A stretch of 64,000 nt of DNA from a virus. The stretch is taken from positions 38,353 through 102,352 of the IMG/VR virus record IMGVR_UViG_3300020411_000980; one strand, 5' to 3'. The notes below the pieces were generated by a model. The model made no database searches, had not been told where the DNA came from, and saw nothing but the letters and a program-made list of their open reading frames with translations. Below are positions 8,984 through 17,444 of this stretch, piece by piece; the first letter of the stretch is position 1; every line of letters begins with the position of its first letter. The position numbers and the translations under genes are program-made.

Positions 8984-10879
8984 TTAAGCTCCACCGCCAG
9001 CTGATCCTGTTGTTTGATTGTACTGTTGTGCTTCCCAATCAGATACATTGTTCTCGAATCCATTGACTTGGAACGATAAATTAGCTGAAGAAGCATAAAC
9101 AATAAGGTGTGAATTAGGTCCAACTACTAGACCTTTATGCTCATTAGTACTATTTGCACTAATAGCAACATCATAATAAATATAATCTTTTGTTTCAAGA
9201 TCAGTTGCAGCAGTTACGCTAGAGACAGTTGCATTTGCTCTATCAGCACCCTGCCCACGTGGTGTATCCACAAAGACATCAGATCCTGCAAATGCTGCAG
9301 ATCCAGTTCCAAGTGTCACATATAGATCAGATCCTGACCAAGCAGAGACCCAACCATACTTACCACCAGTTACAGTACCAACTGTTTGTGTAGCAGTACC
9401 AATAGTGAATGTATCACCAGTCACCCAAGTACCATCTACATCATAAAGATAAAGTTCAGTAAACTGAGGATCAGTAACGATGTCAATACCACTTGAATAC
9501 TGTGTATCAGGTGCTGCTGATGCTGTACCTTCAGCATAGTAATACAGAGGATCGGGTGTGTTAACTGTTGGAATAATTTCAATCGTTCCGTCAGTACCTG
9601 CAGTACCTGCTTTAGTTACACCAGTTGTATATTCAGTACCAGCAGTAGGTGTAGCACCTGTACCCTCCTGAGTATCAGAGAATCTTAATGGTAAACCTGT
9701 ATTAGATGAGTCGGACTGATCAAAGAGATAGGTACGATCAACATCCATAGTAAATTGAGATGGAACTGTCTCACGTCCAGCAACAGTACCCCAAGTAAAC
9801 TGAGTTGTATATACTGCACTTGAAGTAGCAGTAAACTGAGTAGTAGCAGTTGCGTTTGTAGTACCACCAGTTAATGTTTCAGCAGTATCGAACCACTCAA
9901 CCAATGCCTGTTGACCCTGTACCATAGGAGTAACAGTAGATCCATCATTATGTGCTGCATCAGTTGTACCCCATACACCACGTGTGACTGTTACGTCATT
10001 ACCAGTAACACCAGTAGCAAGCATAACTTCGTTACCAACTCTGATGTGAGTACCAGTAACTATAGTAGTACCATCAGTAACAGTTAGAGTTGTGTCTCCA
10101 GCAGCAAACTGACCACCTTCGTTAATAGTAGTTGTTGTACCAGAATCTGTGTAAAGTGAAACCAGTTGCCCTGATTGATGTGCTGCTGCAGTAGTTCCAA
10201 ATTGTGCACGTGTGACAGCCACGTTAGCACCACCTGTAGTACCTGAATAGAAAGTAGCAGCACCTGCTAGTATGATCTCAGCATTATATCCAGTAATACC
10301 ATCTGATAATACAAAGTATGCAGGATTACCTTGTAGAGCCCCCGCATCTACAAATTTCAGCGATGTAGCACCTGAAGCAATATCAGCAACTTCTATGTTT
10401 AATGACGTTCCTAATCCCCTAAAGGTAGCAGTTAAACCAGAAGTTCCACCAGTAAGTGTCTCTCCACCTTGGAAAGTACCAGTAACTGAGTTTGTATCAA
10501 TCTGTAGACTTGTACACTTCTTAACTTTTACATAGTTCGTGATAGTTGCAGTCTCAACAACAGTATCAAGCACATAAGCACTCTTTGCTAAATCGGCTGA
10601 ACCTATTAAAAGACCTGGTGTAGCGTCTTGTCTACTAATACCAGGATTTATTTCCATCTTATAAGTTGAAATTGGATTACCACGTCTAAATGCATACGTA
10701 TTGGCATCCATCGTTAATTTCTGTGTGTAGTCTTTATGACCGACACGATATGTTGCAGCACTATTTCCTCTTTCTGCGACAGTCAATACTGAAGATGCAG
10801 TATGTGACGATGAAGTAGAATAAAGGACTGATGCTGTGGTTGCTGCGGGGGATAGTGCAGCTAAGATTCCTGCTGTCAT
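8984..10879 (-). CDS. Virion structural protein, Thr/Gly-rich
   Basis: This 631-aa protein is rich in Thr, Gly and Ala with a repeated motif: GTFQGGETLTGGTSGLTA near residue 135 and comparable EGGQFAAGDTTLTVTDGT / GNEVMLATGV segments. These look like successive small beta domains. The N-terminus (TAATTASVLYSTSSSHTASSV) and the C-terminal VVGPNSHLIVYASSANLSFQVNGFE are typical of decoration or fibre proteins of cyanomyoviruses. It is followed by the 1191-aa gene and preceded with a 4-nt gap by the 441-aa gene, so all three form one late unit. A baseplate or fibre role is inferred. Confidence 0.72.
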   Translation of the reverse strand: MTAGILAALSPAATTASVLYSTSSSHTASSVLTVAERGNSAATYRVGHKDYTQKLTMDANTYAFRRGNPISTYKMEINPGISRQDATPGLLIGSADLAKSAYVLDTVVETATITNYVKVKKCTSLQIDTNSVTGTFQGGETLTGGTSGLTATFRGLGTSLNIEVADIASGATSLKFVDAGALQGNPAYFVLSDGITGYNAEIILAGAATFYSGTTGGANVAVTRAQFGTTAAAHQSGQLVSLYTDSGTTTTINEGGQFAAGDTTLTVTDGTTIVTGTHIRVGNEVMLATGVTGNDVTVTRGVWGTTDAAHNDGSTVTPMVQGQQALVEWFDTAETLTGGTTNATATTQFTATSSAVYTTQFTWGTVAGRETVPSQFTMDVDRTYLFDQSDSSNTGLPLRFSDTQEGTGATPTAGTEYTTGVTKAGTAGTDGTIEIIPTVNTPDPLYYYAEGTASAAPDTQYSSGIDIVTDPQFTELYLYDVDGTWVTGDTFTIGTATQTVGTVTGGKYGWVSAWSGSDLYVTLGTGSAAFAGSDVFVDTPRGQGADRANATVSSVTAATDLETKDYIYYDVAISANSTNEHKGLVVGPNSHLIVYASSANLSFQVNGFENNVSDWEAQQYNQTTGSAGGGA

Positions 10880-10883
10880 TGTT

Positions 10884-12209
10884 TTACCAGAGTCCTACGA
10901 AGTGATTTTGAAGTCTTAGTCTGCCACCAAAGTCAGGAGCAGAAATTGGTCCACCAAAGCTAACACCTAGTGTTCCAACGTTTTCAGTAGATAACAGAGT
11001 AGCGTCTGCATCTGGGAACTTAATTGATCTCGTTCCTGTTATATTATCTATGACCAATCTAACTTGGTTTTGGTCATTAGTAGCATCAATAAGGACAAAA
11101 TCTTTTGCAGATTTTGCTTCAAGTACCTGAGTTGCTTTTGTAGTTACAACTATATTATTATCCGCAATAGGAACATTAAGGTTCGCACTTGGGAATTCAT
11201 AACGAAGTATTGTAGCACCAGACTGATTACTTAAATCAAACTGAATACGCTTACTAATATCAGTACCATCAGCGAACCGAGGATCAGCGTAATCTTTGTT
11301 AGTAAATGTCTGTGTAGCTCCAGTACCTGCAACTGTTAATGATTGATCAGGCCAAGTAACTATACGATCAGACGTTACGTCAGGTGAAACAAATGTAACC
11401 TGTGGTGTTGGGTTATTAGGATCACCAGACTCAATATTAGATATCGAAGGATTGATAAGGTTTTTATTACTAATATTTTGTTCAGTAATAGTATCAATCA
11501 GTGTTGACTGTGATGCTGAAGTACCATAATCAGGAAGTCTGTAAATGTGGGTTACAGGTGCTTCCCACGAGTCAGTTTCAAACAATGCTATCTTACCAGC
11601 ATTAGATGAACCAACAATCTGTAGGTTACCATCCTGAATGATGATAGTCTTATTACTAATAGTCTGTGCGGTATCGTTACCTAACAGAGTTGTAGATGTA
11701 AAACTACCTGTACTTGGTAAAGCGAACGATCTAATTCCAGCTCCAGTTGATACACCAGAGATTTCAAACTTTGCTTTCTTATCAGGGTTCTGATCGTCAG
11801 CAAGGAAGAAGTTTGTATCCTGGAATTCTGCAGGACCATTTACAAGGAACTTACCAGAACCCTGTGGTCTCATATCAATGTTTACATTGGATGACGTTGT
11901 GTCACCTGCAATGAATCTAATCGTAGCAGAACCATCAGCATTATCTTGCTTCTTATAGTACATACTTGATGTACCGAAAGCAAGACCTAGCTCGTTATAT
12001 GCGTCTTGATAGAGTCCTGTGTCCCTATCCAAGTCAAAGCATAATCCTGGCTGTGATTGACTTCCTGCACCAACTCCTTTAAAGATCTGATTAATCTTTG
12101 CCTTACGGTTAGGAATCAGTGGATCGGAAATAACAACAGGAAGAACTGCTTCTCCTGTTAACACACCATCTGCTAGAGTGTCTAATTGTGAAATTCTTTT
12201 GGTTCCCAC
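10884..12209 (-). CDS. Virion structural protein (fibre/baseplate, GTG start)
   Basis: This 441-aa protein begins GTKRISQLDTLADGVLTGEAVLPVV, a module that recurs at the N-terminus of phage fibre proteins (ISQL...L...DLLPVVD). It continues with repeated strands such as GSGKFLVNGPAEFQD and TSTTLLGNDTAQTISNKTI, also typical of fibre shafts. The reading frame starts at GTG; no upstream in-frame ATG is available. A perfect TATAAATA late promoter sits 28 nt upstream, so this is the first gene of the structural transcript that continues to at least 5367. Confidence 0.74.
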   Translation of the reverse strand: MGTKRISQLDTLADGVLTGEAVLPVVISDPLIPNRKAKINQIFKGVGAGSQSQPGLCFDLDRDTGLYQDAYNELGLAFGTSSMYYKKQDNADGSATIRFIAGDTTSSNVNIDMRPQGSGKFLVNGPAEFQDTNFFLADDQNPDKKAKFEISGVSTGAGIRSFALPSTGSFTSTTLLGNDTAQTISNKTIIIQDGNLQIVGSSNAGKIALFETDSWEAPVTHIYRLPDYGTSASQSTLIDTITEQNISNKNLINPSISNIESGDPNNPTPQVTFVSPDVTSDRIVTWPDQSLTVAGTGATQTFTNKDYADPRFADGTDISKRIQFDLSNQSGATILRYEFPSANLNVPIADNNIVVTTKATQVLEAKSAKDFVLIDATNDQNQVRLVIDNITGTRSIKFPDADATLLSTENVGTLGVSFGGPISAPDFGGRLRLQNHFVGLW

Positions 12210-12237
12210 TAACTCTATTCGCTATTACGTACAGTTT

Positions 12238-12245
12238 TATTTATA
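12238..12245 (-). promoter_or_regulatory. T4-type late promoter TATAAATA
   Basis: Exact TATAAATA on the minus strand, 28 nt before the GTG start of the 441-aa structural protein, in a 54-nt gap between operons. Confidence 0.78.
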
Positions 12246-12263
12246 ACTCTATCAAAGGCGGGT

Positions 12264-12518
12264 TTAATAAGGAACCTCACCTTCACACTGAGCTGACATC
12301 TCAAACAATATTGGATGACATTCTTCCATAATTAAATATTGTGATATGTGATAGAGATCCTCCATTGTATATTTGGTTTTCTCTTCACATTCTTCAATTA
12401 ATTCAAACGAGGGATTGTCAATTTCATCAAAAGTAAATGGCATACCCATAATAAAGTACATCAATACAATACCGTGGTTATGCAGCATTCTTTCGTCTGA
12501 GGTTATCTTGTATCGCAT
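12264..12518 (-). CDS. Small acidic protein of unknown function
   Basis: The 84-aa product is acidic, with no signal or membrane segment. Sequence such as LIEECEEKTKYTMEDLYHI suggests an all-alpha fold. It overlaps the end of the upstream cpeT-like gene by 16 nt, so it is translationally coupled to it. No family recognised. Confidence 0.6.
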   Translation of the reverse strand: MRYKITSDERMLHNHGIVLMYFIMGMPFTFDEIDNPSFELIEECEEKTKYTMEDLYHISQYLIMEECHPILFEMSAQCEGEVPY

Positions 12519-12943
12519 TGTTCAAATACAAACGGTCCTTTGTTAGATCCCCAAAGTAAATTTCCATCCTTATCCCAACCTCTATCATCAGTAGCAAAAA
12601 CTCCTGACTTATCAAGAGTTGCTTTAGTCTTAACAGTATAACCTTTAGGATGCTTCCAATCTGGATCAGTCTTTCCTACCCATCCATTATTATTTGCAGT
12701 CCATATAGTATCTGCTGCATCATTCGTCTCTAATATAATAGTATTATCACGTTCGTAGACTTTGTGTTCTCTCTGTCTATAAGGTTCGTGGGGATTGTAA
12801 TCATACCACTGTTTAGTTTTTAGAACACCGTCATCGTAATACCATTCATAATGCACATATGCAAATGATGTTGGACTAGATTGAGCTTGTCTAAGATTGT
12901 GCCAGTGTCTAACTAGCACGTCAAGAAATTCATCGATCTGCAT
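12503..12943 (-). CDS. cpeT: CpcT/CpeT-type phycobiliprotein lyase, copy 2
   Basis: The 146-aa protein matches the CpcT/CpeT chromophore lyase family, lipocalin-like proteins that attach bilins to phycobiliproteins. Diagnostic patches are HWHNLRQAQSSPTSFAYVHY near residue 13, KQWYDY followed by EPYRQREHKVYE near 45-62, and the C-terminal FATDDRGWDKDGNLLWGS with GPFVFEQC. Cellular CpeT is about 200 aa, and the phage form is shortened. Start ATG overlaps the stop of copy 1 (TAATG). Phage CpeT proteins may alter rather than complete antenna assembly; that is an inference. Confidence 0.82.
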   Translation of the reverse strand: MQIDEFLDVLVRHWHNLRQAQSSPTSFAYVHYEWYYDDGVLKTKQWYDYNPHEPYRQREHKVYERDNTIILETNDAADTIWTANNNGWVGKTDPDWKHPKGYTVKTKATLDKSGVFATDDRGWDKDGNLLWGSNKGPFVFEQCDTR

Positions 12944-13383
12944 TATGTATGTTTAAAAACGAAAGGACCAGGAATTTTACCCCATAATACATTACCATCT
13001 TTATCTGTACCTTTATCAAATGATGTGTAGGTAGCAGAATCTAATGTGATAATAGTTTCTATAAGTATACCATTTTCATTGTATGTGTTAGGTGGCACCT
13101 TCCCAATAAAACCGTGACCTGTCTCATCTAATTTAAAGATGAGGTGCAGGCCACTTTCGTTGATATTTAATTTTATATGATCATCCTGGATATCCAGTCG
13201 ATGAGTTCTCTCACGATATACATAACCATTCCAATCATACCATTGTCTACTATGTAAATGAGCACCTTCTACCCACCAATCATAATGCACGTGTGCAAAT
13301 TGATTAGGCCACTGCTGTGCTTGTTGTAGGTTATCCCACTTATGACACAGGTATTCTAGGAATCTAGCACTAGAGATTGCCAC
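12943..13383 (-). CDS. cpeT: CpcT/CpeT-type phycobiliprotein lyase, copy 1 (GTG start)
   Basis: This is a second 146-aa CpeT-like protein directly upstream of, and paralogous to, the 12503 gene. It shares KWDNLQQAQQWPNQFAHVHY, a Trp/Tyr strand (RQWYDW, VYRERTHRL) and the same C-terminal ending (SFDKGTDKDGNVLWGK, GPFVFK). The conserved PYRQ is altered to VYRE here, so substrate binding may differ from copy 2. The frame opens with GTG (CGTGGC overlapping the preceding gene) and no ATG start is available. Tandem cpeT suggests two lyases of different specificity or one acting as a chaperone. Confidence 0.8.
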   Translation of the reverse strand: MAISSARFLEYLCHKWDNLQQAQQWPNQFAHVHYDWWVEGAHLHSRQWYDWNGYVYRERTHRLDIQDDHIKLNINESGLHLIFKLDETGHGFIGKVPPNTYNENGILIETIITLDSATYTSFDKGTDKDGNVLWGKIPGPFVFKHT

Positions 13384-13660
13384 GAGATCTAATTTCCTTA
13401 ACTGCTTCCATAGTCTCTTGTTGAGCGAAACTCGCTACATCTGATTGACTTGGAAGTCCACCAACTCCTGGCATTGGTGGTGGTCCTTGATGATATCCTT
13501 CTAGTTCTTTATCTGCAAAATTTTGTGTAACAGAATTAGCAACAGGTGAAATAATCACGTTACCTTCAGGACACTCTACTACAAATGGTGTCCCTCTTGA
13601 TGCTAATTTCAAAGTGAAACCAATGTTTTCAATGGCTTCTTCATAAGTTAATCGATTCAT
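13370..13660 (-). CDS. Hypothetical protein
   Basis: This 96-aa soluble protein has no recognised domain. The first half looks like a small alpha/beta unit (TYEEAIENIGFTLKLASRG). The middle has a proline-rich linker (GPPPMPGVGGLP), and the end is helical (QQETMEAVKEIRSRG). It overlaps its neighbours by a few nucleotides on both sides (TGAATG-type coupling), so it belongs to the small-gene string before cpeT. Confidence 0.6.
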   Translation of the reverse strand: MNRLTYEEAIENIGFTLKLASRGTPFVVECPEGNVIISPVANSVTQNFADKELEGYHQGPPPMPGVGGLPSQSDVASFAQQETMEAVKEIRSRGNL

Positions 13661-13905
13661 TTGTTAACAAAACAACGTTGGTCTTCAGGTACAGTCTCGC
13701 AAATAGTTGCAATGACTTCTTGAAATCCTTCAGCACCTTCCTCATTCCACTTGAACCTTATCTTTTCAATATTTCCATCAGATGACTGAAGGGAAACAGA
13801 GCGTTGTGGAACATTAATCCACACATAATCTAACCAAAGTTCTTGCGTGTCCATAAGAAGATCGAAGTACTCAAAGAGTATATAGTTGATTTCTTCGGAG
13901 TCCAT
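13657..13905 (-). CDS. Hypothetical acidic protein
   Basis: The start was placed at the internal ATG of MDSEEINYILFEYFDLL, giving 82 aa, because it overlaps the stop of the gene before it as TAATG; a longer frame would run through that gene. The protein is Asp/Glu/Trp-rich (TQELWLDYVWINVPQRSV) with a C-terminal Cys pair. No family recognised. Confidence 0.6.
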   Translation of the reverse strand: MDSEEINYILFEYFDLLMDTQELWLDYVWINVPQRSVSLQSSDGNIEKIRFKWNEEGAEGFQEVIATICETVPEDQRCFVNK

Positions 13906-14057
13906 TAGGAGGGGAATGCAGTAAAGTGCTTTAAACCAGTACGTGCTTCTGCACGTATAATAGCTTCTTGCATAGTTAAGCAATCTGTAACAATTTCAAC
14001 AAGTGGAACTGAAGACTGGGGTCTTCTAAGTTTGACTGTGTACTGTCTTCTGCTCAT
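13905..14057 (-). CDS. Small basic conserved protein
   Basis: This 50-aa product begins MSRRQYTVKLRRPQ and ends in an amphipathic helix (TMQEAIIRAEARTGLKHF). The start was chosen because a GAGG lies 8 nt upstream of the ATG and the longer frame would extend into a structured non-coding stretch. The start of a strand-helix unit is reminiscent of small ssDNA/RNA-binding folds, but no family is assigned. It is the first ORF downstream of the RNA candidate at 14071-14265. Confidence 0.6.
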   Translation of the reverse strand: MSRRQYTVKLRRPQSSVPLVEIVTDCLTMQEAIIRAEARTGLKHFTAFPS

Positions 14058-14070
14058 AATAGCCTCGTGA

Positions 14071-14265
14071 AAAAAGAAGGAGGGAGGTTGGATTCCTGTA
14101 TACCAACAAGAGATGGGCATTTCTACAGTTTAGAAATCATCTCTGCCTACGACCCGACTGGTAAGTCGATTCTCCTCTCGGAGCAGCACCACCTGTGTCG
14201 TATCACCTTAACCAGCTATATGCCAGTAAGTTTATTCAGTCACTCCCAATGTGCTGATCAGGCAC
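14071..14265 (-). ncRNA. Candidate structured non-coding RNA or long structured leader
   Basis: The 222-nt gap between gp5 and the next gene has no convincing ORF but many complementary segments. On the minus strand, P0 pairs 14243-14247 with 14082-14086. P1 pairs 14197-14202 (TACGAC) with 14148-14153, enclosing P2 (CTCC-GAGA-GGAG, 14172-14183, a GNRA tetraloop) and P3 (CGACT-TACC-AGTCG, 14155-14168). P4 is a two-part stem, 14138-14144 with 14109-14115 and 14131-14136 with 14120-14125. P5 pairs 14103-14107 with 14087-14091. The P3 loop TACC can pair with GGTA at 14101-14104, in competition with P5. A 5' hairpin (GTGC...GCAC) lies near 14250-14264 and a T-rich run near 14071-14077. Its own promoter precedes it. 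I see no canonical tRNA. Confidence 0.5.
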
Positions 14266-14271
14266 AAATAT

Positions 14272-14300
14272 ATTATATACTAATTCAGCAAAACTGGCAA
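14272..14300 (-). promoter_or_regulatory. Sigma70-type promoter inside the 3' end of gp5
   Basis: TTGCCA (14295-14300) and TATAAT (14272-14277) are separated by 17 nt on the minus strand. The -35 differs from consensus by one base and the -10 is perfect. The predicted start (about 14265) falls at the first hairpin of the RNA candidate. Confidence 0.55.
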
Positions 14301-16700
14301 GCCATAGAATTGAGCAGGTCCACCACCACATCCTGCAGCGAATACACCTGTGTTTACGTTATATACTGCGACACCGTTTTCAACCTGATTCATTATCGCA
14401 CCACCCTTGGCAGTATTGAATTCTCCGATACCACCTGCCTTTGTGTTTACAAGAGTTAAGCGACCACCCATCTTACCGTTAACCACATCAATGATTCCAC
14501 CAGGAACGTCACATTCACAAATGTTAATCTGTGCTGCTGGCATCATAATCGGAGCAGCACCAGTACCATTGATTGAAATGGTTGGTCCTTTAACAAGGTT
14601 AACCACACCTGTGATAGCAGGGATGGGGTTCATCATACCAACATTCTTAAAGTGAACGTTGTTAATAAATTCTGTCTTCCAAGCACACTCATTAATGATC
14701 TCACCAGATATGGAGTTCATTAGTGAAGATGCTTTGTTAGAAATTGTAGAAGCGTTACAAGAGAACTCATTAAGGGCATTAAACGTGATATTAGGAGCCT
14801 GTATTTTGTAATCTCCTTCATAACTCACATCGTAGTCAGATGCATAAGTTGTTGCTGCTTTAGATTGCTTTGTACCATCCTTACCAACACCCTGTGACAC
14901 GTTTAGGTTGTGTGTTCCACCAACTTCTATGTTGAAATCACCCATAACCTTAAGAGTATAGTCACCCTCAATAGTTAAAGTCTTATTTCCTTTAACATTG
15001 GTACATTCATCACGTCCAACAATCTTTGTATCATTACCTGGTTGGTTCCTGTGTTGATTACCATCAGCAGTAGCAATAGTAGTCTGACCACCACTATGCT
15101 TAACAATGGTCTTTTCTTTACCAGGTGTATTGTCCTGAATAATAGAAGAACCGTTAAGGAATGTTTGGGCTTGAACCTTGTAAGGGTTAATGCCTTCCAT
15201 TAATTGTGAGAAATAATCTCCTTTAGTGGTGTAATTACCTTCACCAGCTAAATCACTTGCTCCTCCTATCTCAATTTCTTGCTGCAAGAATTCTGGTACG
15301 GTTTCACACGTACTCGTACCTAACAGTGGCAGCCAGAACTTTTGTTTAGGTGCTTTATGACCCCTTCCACAGTCCTTGTTACCGAACAACATTTTCAATA
15401 GTCCGATGATGATGCTGATCAAGGAAGACCAGTTCATCTTTGAGAAGTCGAAAGAGAATAATGACTTAAGTTTGGATACCATACTCAAACCACCTTTTGC
15501 AACGTTAATTGCAGCCATTACCTTCTGACCCATAGCAGCAACCTTACCTACTGCTCCTTGTACCTTTGAAAGTACACCGTTAACTGTGTCATTTACCTTA
15601 GTGGCAAGACCACCGACAACTTTGTCAACTACATTACCTGCGATATCATTAGCAAAACTGGTGATATCTCCTAGAGCACCACTAATCGCTCCTAAAATAT
15701 AATTTGCTTCGAAGTTGCAAAATAAACTTGTAATGAATGTAGCGAGTTTCATTAACTGAGTTATTATGCCAAGTGGTATCACATTTGTTAACGCACCGAG
15801 TAGGCTACTAACCATACTCTCTATTCCTTGTGCTAGTACGTTCTTCAATGAGCTCATAATACCACTAATTGCATTAGACACTGATGTCTTAATGCCATCA
15901 AGAGAAGTTTGGATCTGTTTGTTACTAATCTTTCCTCCACTAATGATAGAGATTAAATCTCCACCACTTCCTCTTGCTATGGAACCTGACAACTGACCGA
16001 ATTCGTTAAGCATTCTCTTAAGATCTTGCTCGAATCCTATACCTGCTGGTCCGCTGAGTCCATCCCCGACTGCAAACGCATCTGCAGGGATTTTTATTGG
16101 GTTCGTATAAACGTTACCTGGTGCTCGAACTTCTGCTATTGAAATGACACCACGGGACTTTTCTTCTCCTCCGTGCTCATCTCCTGCTTGTTCTCCACCA
16201 ACAACATTAAAGGGTGATCCTCCGTGAACTACCTCACCTTGTAAAGACTTAGCCTGAGGTGGCATCTCTTCTTCTGGTAAAGCCTTCTTAGGATCAGCAA
16301 CAACTGTAGCTCCTGTCTCTGCTTCTGTACTTGCTGCTCCATCTTTACTGTTGTTCTTGAAACCACGAAGTGATCCCATAACAACTGGTAGTTGTGCTTC
16401 CTCTCCATCAAGGAAGAACCCTAATACCTGAGCACCGACCTGAAGTTCACACTTCGTCCCAGAGTTTTTTATACCTGCCTGATCAGTAGGCAGCATAGTA
16501 ACCGCCCAAGGTAAATCCTCAGTCGGCATATCTTTAGTATAGGCAACATTACCAGCACCAGTATACCAACCTATAATACGTACCTTAGTACGTCCTAGAT
16601 TCTGAGGATCCTCGATGTCTTCGACTTCACCGACCCACCAAGTGAATCCGTCACGTCCCATTACATCTGATTTTCCTATAGCGTCAAGTGTTGCTGGCAT
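14280..16700 (-). CDS. gp5: Baseplate hub spike protein gp5-like
   Basis: This 806-aa protein has the gp5/VgrG organisation. An N-terminal OB-fold (about residues 15-115) shows FTWWVGEVEDIEDPQNLGRTKVRIIGWY and a VGAQVLGFFLDGEEAQLPVVMGSLRG ending. A long hydrophobic, Gly/Ala-rich middle follows (about 210-440). The C-terminal region (about 520-800) is a repetitive Gly/Asn/Thr beta-helix like the T4 gp5C needle (TIATADGNQHRNQPGND, NKTLTIEGDYTLKVMGDFNIEVGGTHNL). T4 gp5 carries a lysozyme between these parts; no lysozyme motif is visible here, and cell-wall cutting may instead be done by the M23 tape-measure-like protein. It is co-transcribed with the 2OG oxygenase (3-nt gap). Confidence 0.85.
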   Translation of the reverse strand: MPATLDAIGKSDVMGRDGFTWWVGEVEDIEDPQNLGRTKVRIIGWYTGAGNVAYTKDMPTEDLPWAVTMLPTDQAGIKNSGTKCELQVGAQVLGFFLDGEEAQLPVVMGSLRGFKNNSKDGAASTEAETGATVVADPKKALPEEEMPPQAKSLQGEVVHGGSPFNVVGGEQAGDEHGGEEKSRGVISIAEVRAPGNVYTNPIKIPADAFAVGDGLSGPAGIGFEQDLKRMLNEFGQLSGSIARGSGGDLISIISGGKISNKQIQTSLDGIKTSVSNAISGIMSSLKNVLAQGIESMVSSLLGALTNVIPLGIITQLMKLATFITSLFCNFEANYILGAISGALGDITSFANDIAGNVVDKVVGGLATKVNDTVNGVLSKVQGAVGKVAAMGQKVMAAINVAKGGLSMVSKLKSLFSFDFSKMNWSSLISIIIGLLKMLFGNKDCGRGHKAPKQKFWLPLLGTSTCETVPEFLQQEIEIGGASDLAGEGNYTTKGDYFSQLMEGINPYKVQAQTFLNGSSIIQDNTPGKEKTIVKHSGGQTTIATADGNQHRNQPGNDTKIVGRDECTNVKGNKTLTIEGDYTLKVMGDFNIEVGGTHNLNVSQGVGKDGTKQSKAATTYASDYDVSYEGDYKIQAPNITFNALNEFSCNASTISNKASSLMNSISGEIINECAWKTEFINNVHFKNVGMMNPIPAITGVVNLVKGPTISINGTGAAPIMMPAAQINICECDVPGGIIDVVNGKMGGRLTLVNTKAGGIGEFNTAKGGAIMNQVENGVAVYNVNTGVFAAGCGGGPAQFYGLPVLLN

Positions 16701-16703
16701 TGT

Positions 16704-17267
16704 TTAAGCGTATGATACCCATCCTGTTACTATATATTTATCTTCTTTAGGTGCAGGTATTCCGTGGTGTACGTGAGTCCAGTCTGCTGGCCAGATCATA
16801 GTCAGTCCTTTCTTAGGTTCTAACTCTAGATCTTGGTGTACAAAGTTAGTACCACCACCCTCTTCAATGTCATTAAGATAGGTCATCCAGACTAGATGTC
16901 TGAAGGAACTTGTCTTATTAGACCCTACACGTTCAGTATGAGGTTGAGAGAAACAAGCACCAGGAATATAATGCTGTATATTAAATGGTTCGATTACCTC
17001 TAAGTCTGCCATCGAAGCCCAAGGATACTGTTCGATGTATAGAGATATTCCACCTTGAACTGCATCAAGATATTTGACAATACGTGGATCCTTTAACCAC
17101 GATGGTACTGCCATATCTGTAGATTGTTTGATTATCTTATCAACTCCTTGACTTGTCTCACCTGGTACCTTTTCAAGATAGTCACAAGTGTTATAAAAAT
17201 CTAAAACCCCATCGCATATCTCAGGTTCAATAGTTCCACCTGCGATGAATGATTGTACAGCAGTCAT
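16704..17267 (-). CDS. 2-oxoglutarate/Fe(II)-dependent oxygenase
   Basis: The 187-aa protein has the prolyl-4-hydroxylase-like double-stranded beta-helix signature. The first metal-binding pair is the H-x-E in FSQPHTERVG. The core strand is FRHLVWMTYLNDIEEGGGTNFVHQDLELEPKKGLTMIWP, and the second His lies in WTHVHHGIPAP. The 2OG-binding basic residue is probably the Lys in DKYIVTGW. The usual HxD is HxE here and the usual Arg is Lys. Substrate is unknown; phage members may hydroxylate tail or host proteins. It lies in the tail module directly before gp5. Confidence 0.82.
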   Translation of the reverse strand: MTAVQSFIAGGTIEPEICDGVLDFYNTCDYLEKVPGETSQGVDKIIKQSTDMAVPSWLKDPRIVKYLDAVQGGISLYIEQYPWASMADLEVIEPFNIQHYIPGACFSQPHTERVGSNKTSSFRHLVWMTYLNDIEEGGGTNFVHQDLELEPKKGLTMIWPADWTHVHHGIPAPKEDKYIVTGWVSYA

Positions 17268-17270
17268 AAT

Positions 17271-17444
17271 TTAATTGTTCCAGTGACGAATTACCCCTGC
17301 TGTAATAAAGCAGTTAGTTATAAAATATGTAGCAAAGATGAGAGTCCTCATAATTGCTACAGTATTGTCGTATCGTTTAGTTGTCTCATCACTAAAAGAA
17401 CCCAGAGTATACTTCCAGATTCTCCATAATCTTTTAATCGTCAT
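17271..17444 (-). CDS. Small single-pass membrane protein
   Basis: This 57-aa ORF begins MTIKRLWRIWKYTLGSFSDE and contains one clear hydrophobic helix (RTLIFATYFITNCFITAGVI, residues 33-52) with a short cytosolic tail. The ATG is inside the end of cp12 (GTATGACGATTAA), a typical coupled overlap of 11 nt. An N-terminal basic-aromatic helix followed by one TM suggests a small membrane effector. Function unknown. Confidence 0.72.
   Translation of the reverse strand: MTIKRLWRIWKYTLGSFSDETTKRYDNTVAIMRTLIFATYFITNCFITAGVIRHWNN

Noticed and set aside
14060-14279. tRNA in the gp5 gap
   Set aside because: I looked for a cloverleaf: the P4 apical loop lacks the U33 required of an anticodon loop and no TTCGA-type T-loop is present.
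14067-14459. 130-aa plus-strand frame across the RNA candidate
   Set aside because: It extends into the gp5 3' end in antisense, lacks an SD and has no recognisable protein pattern, so I treat the gap as non-coding.
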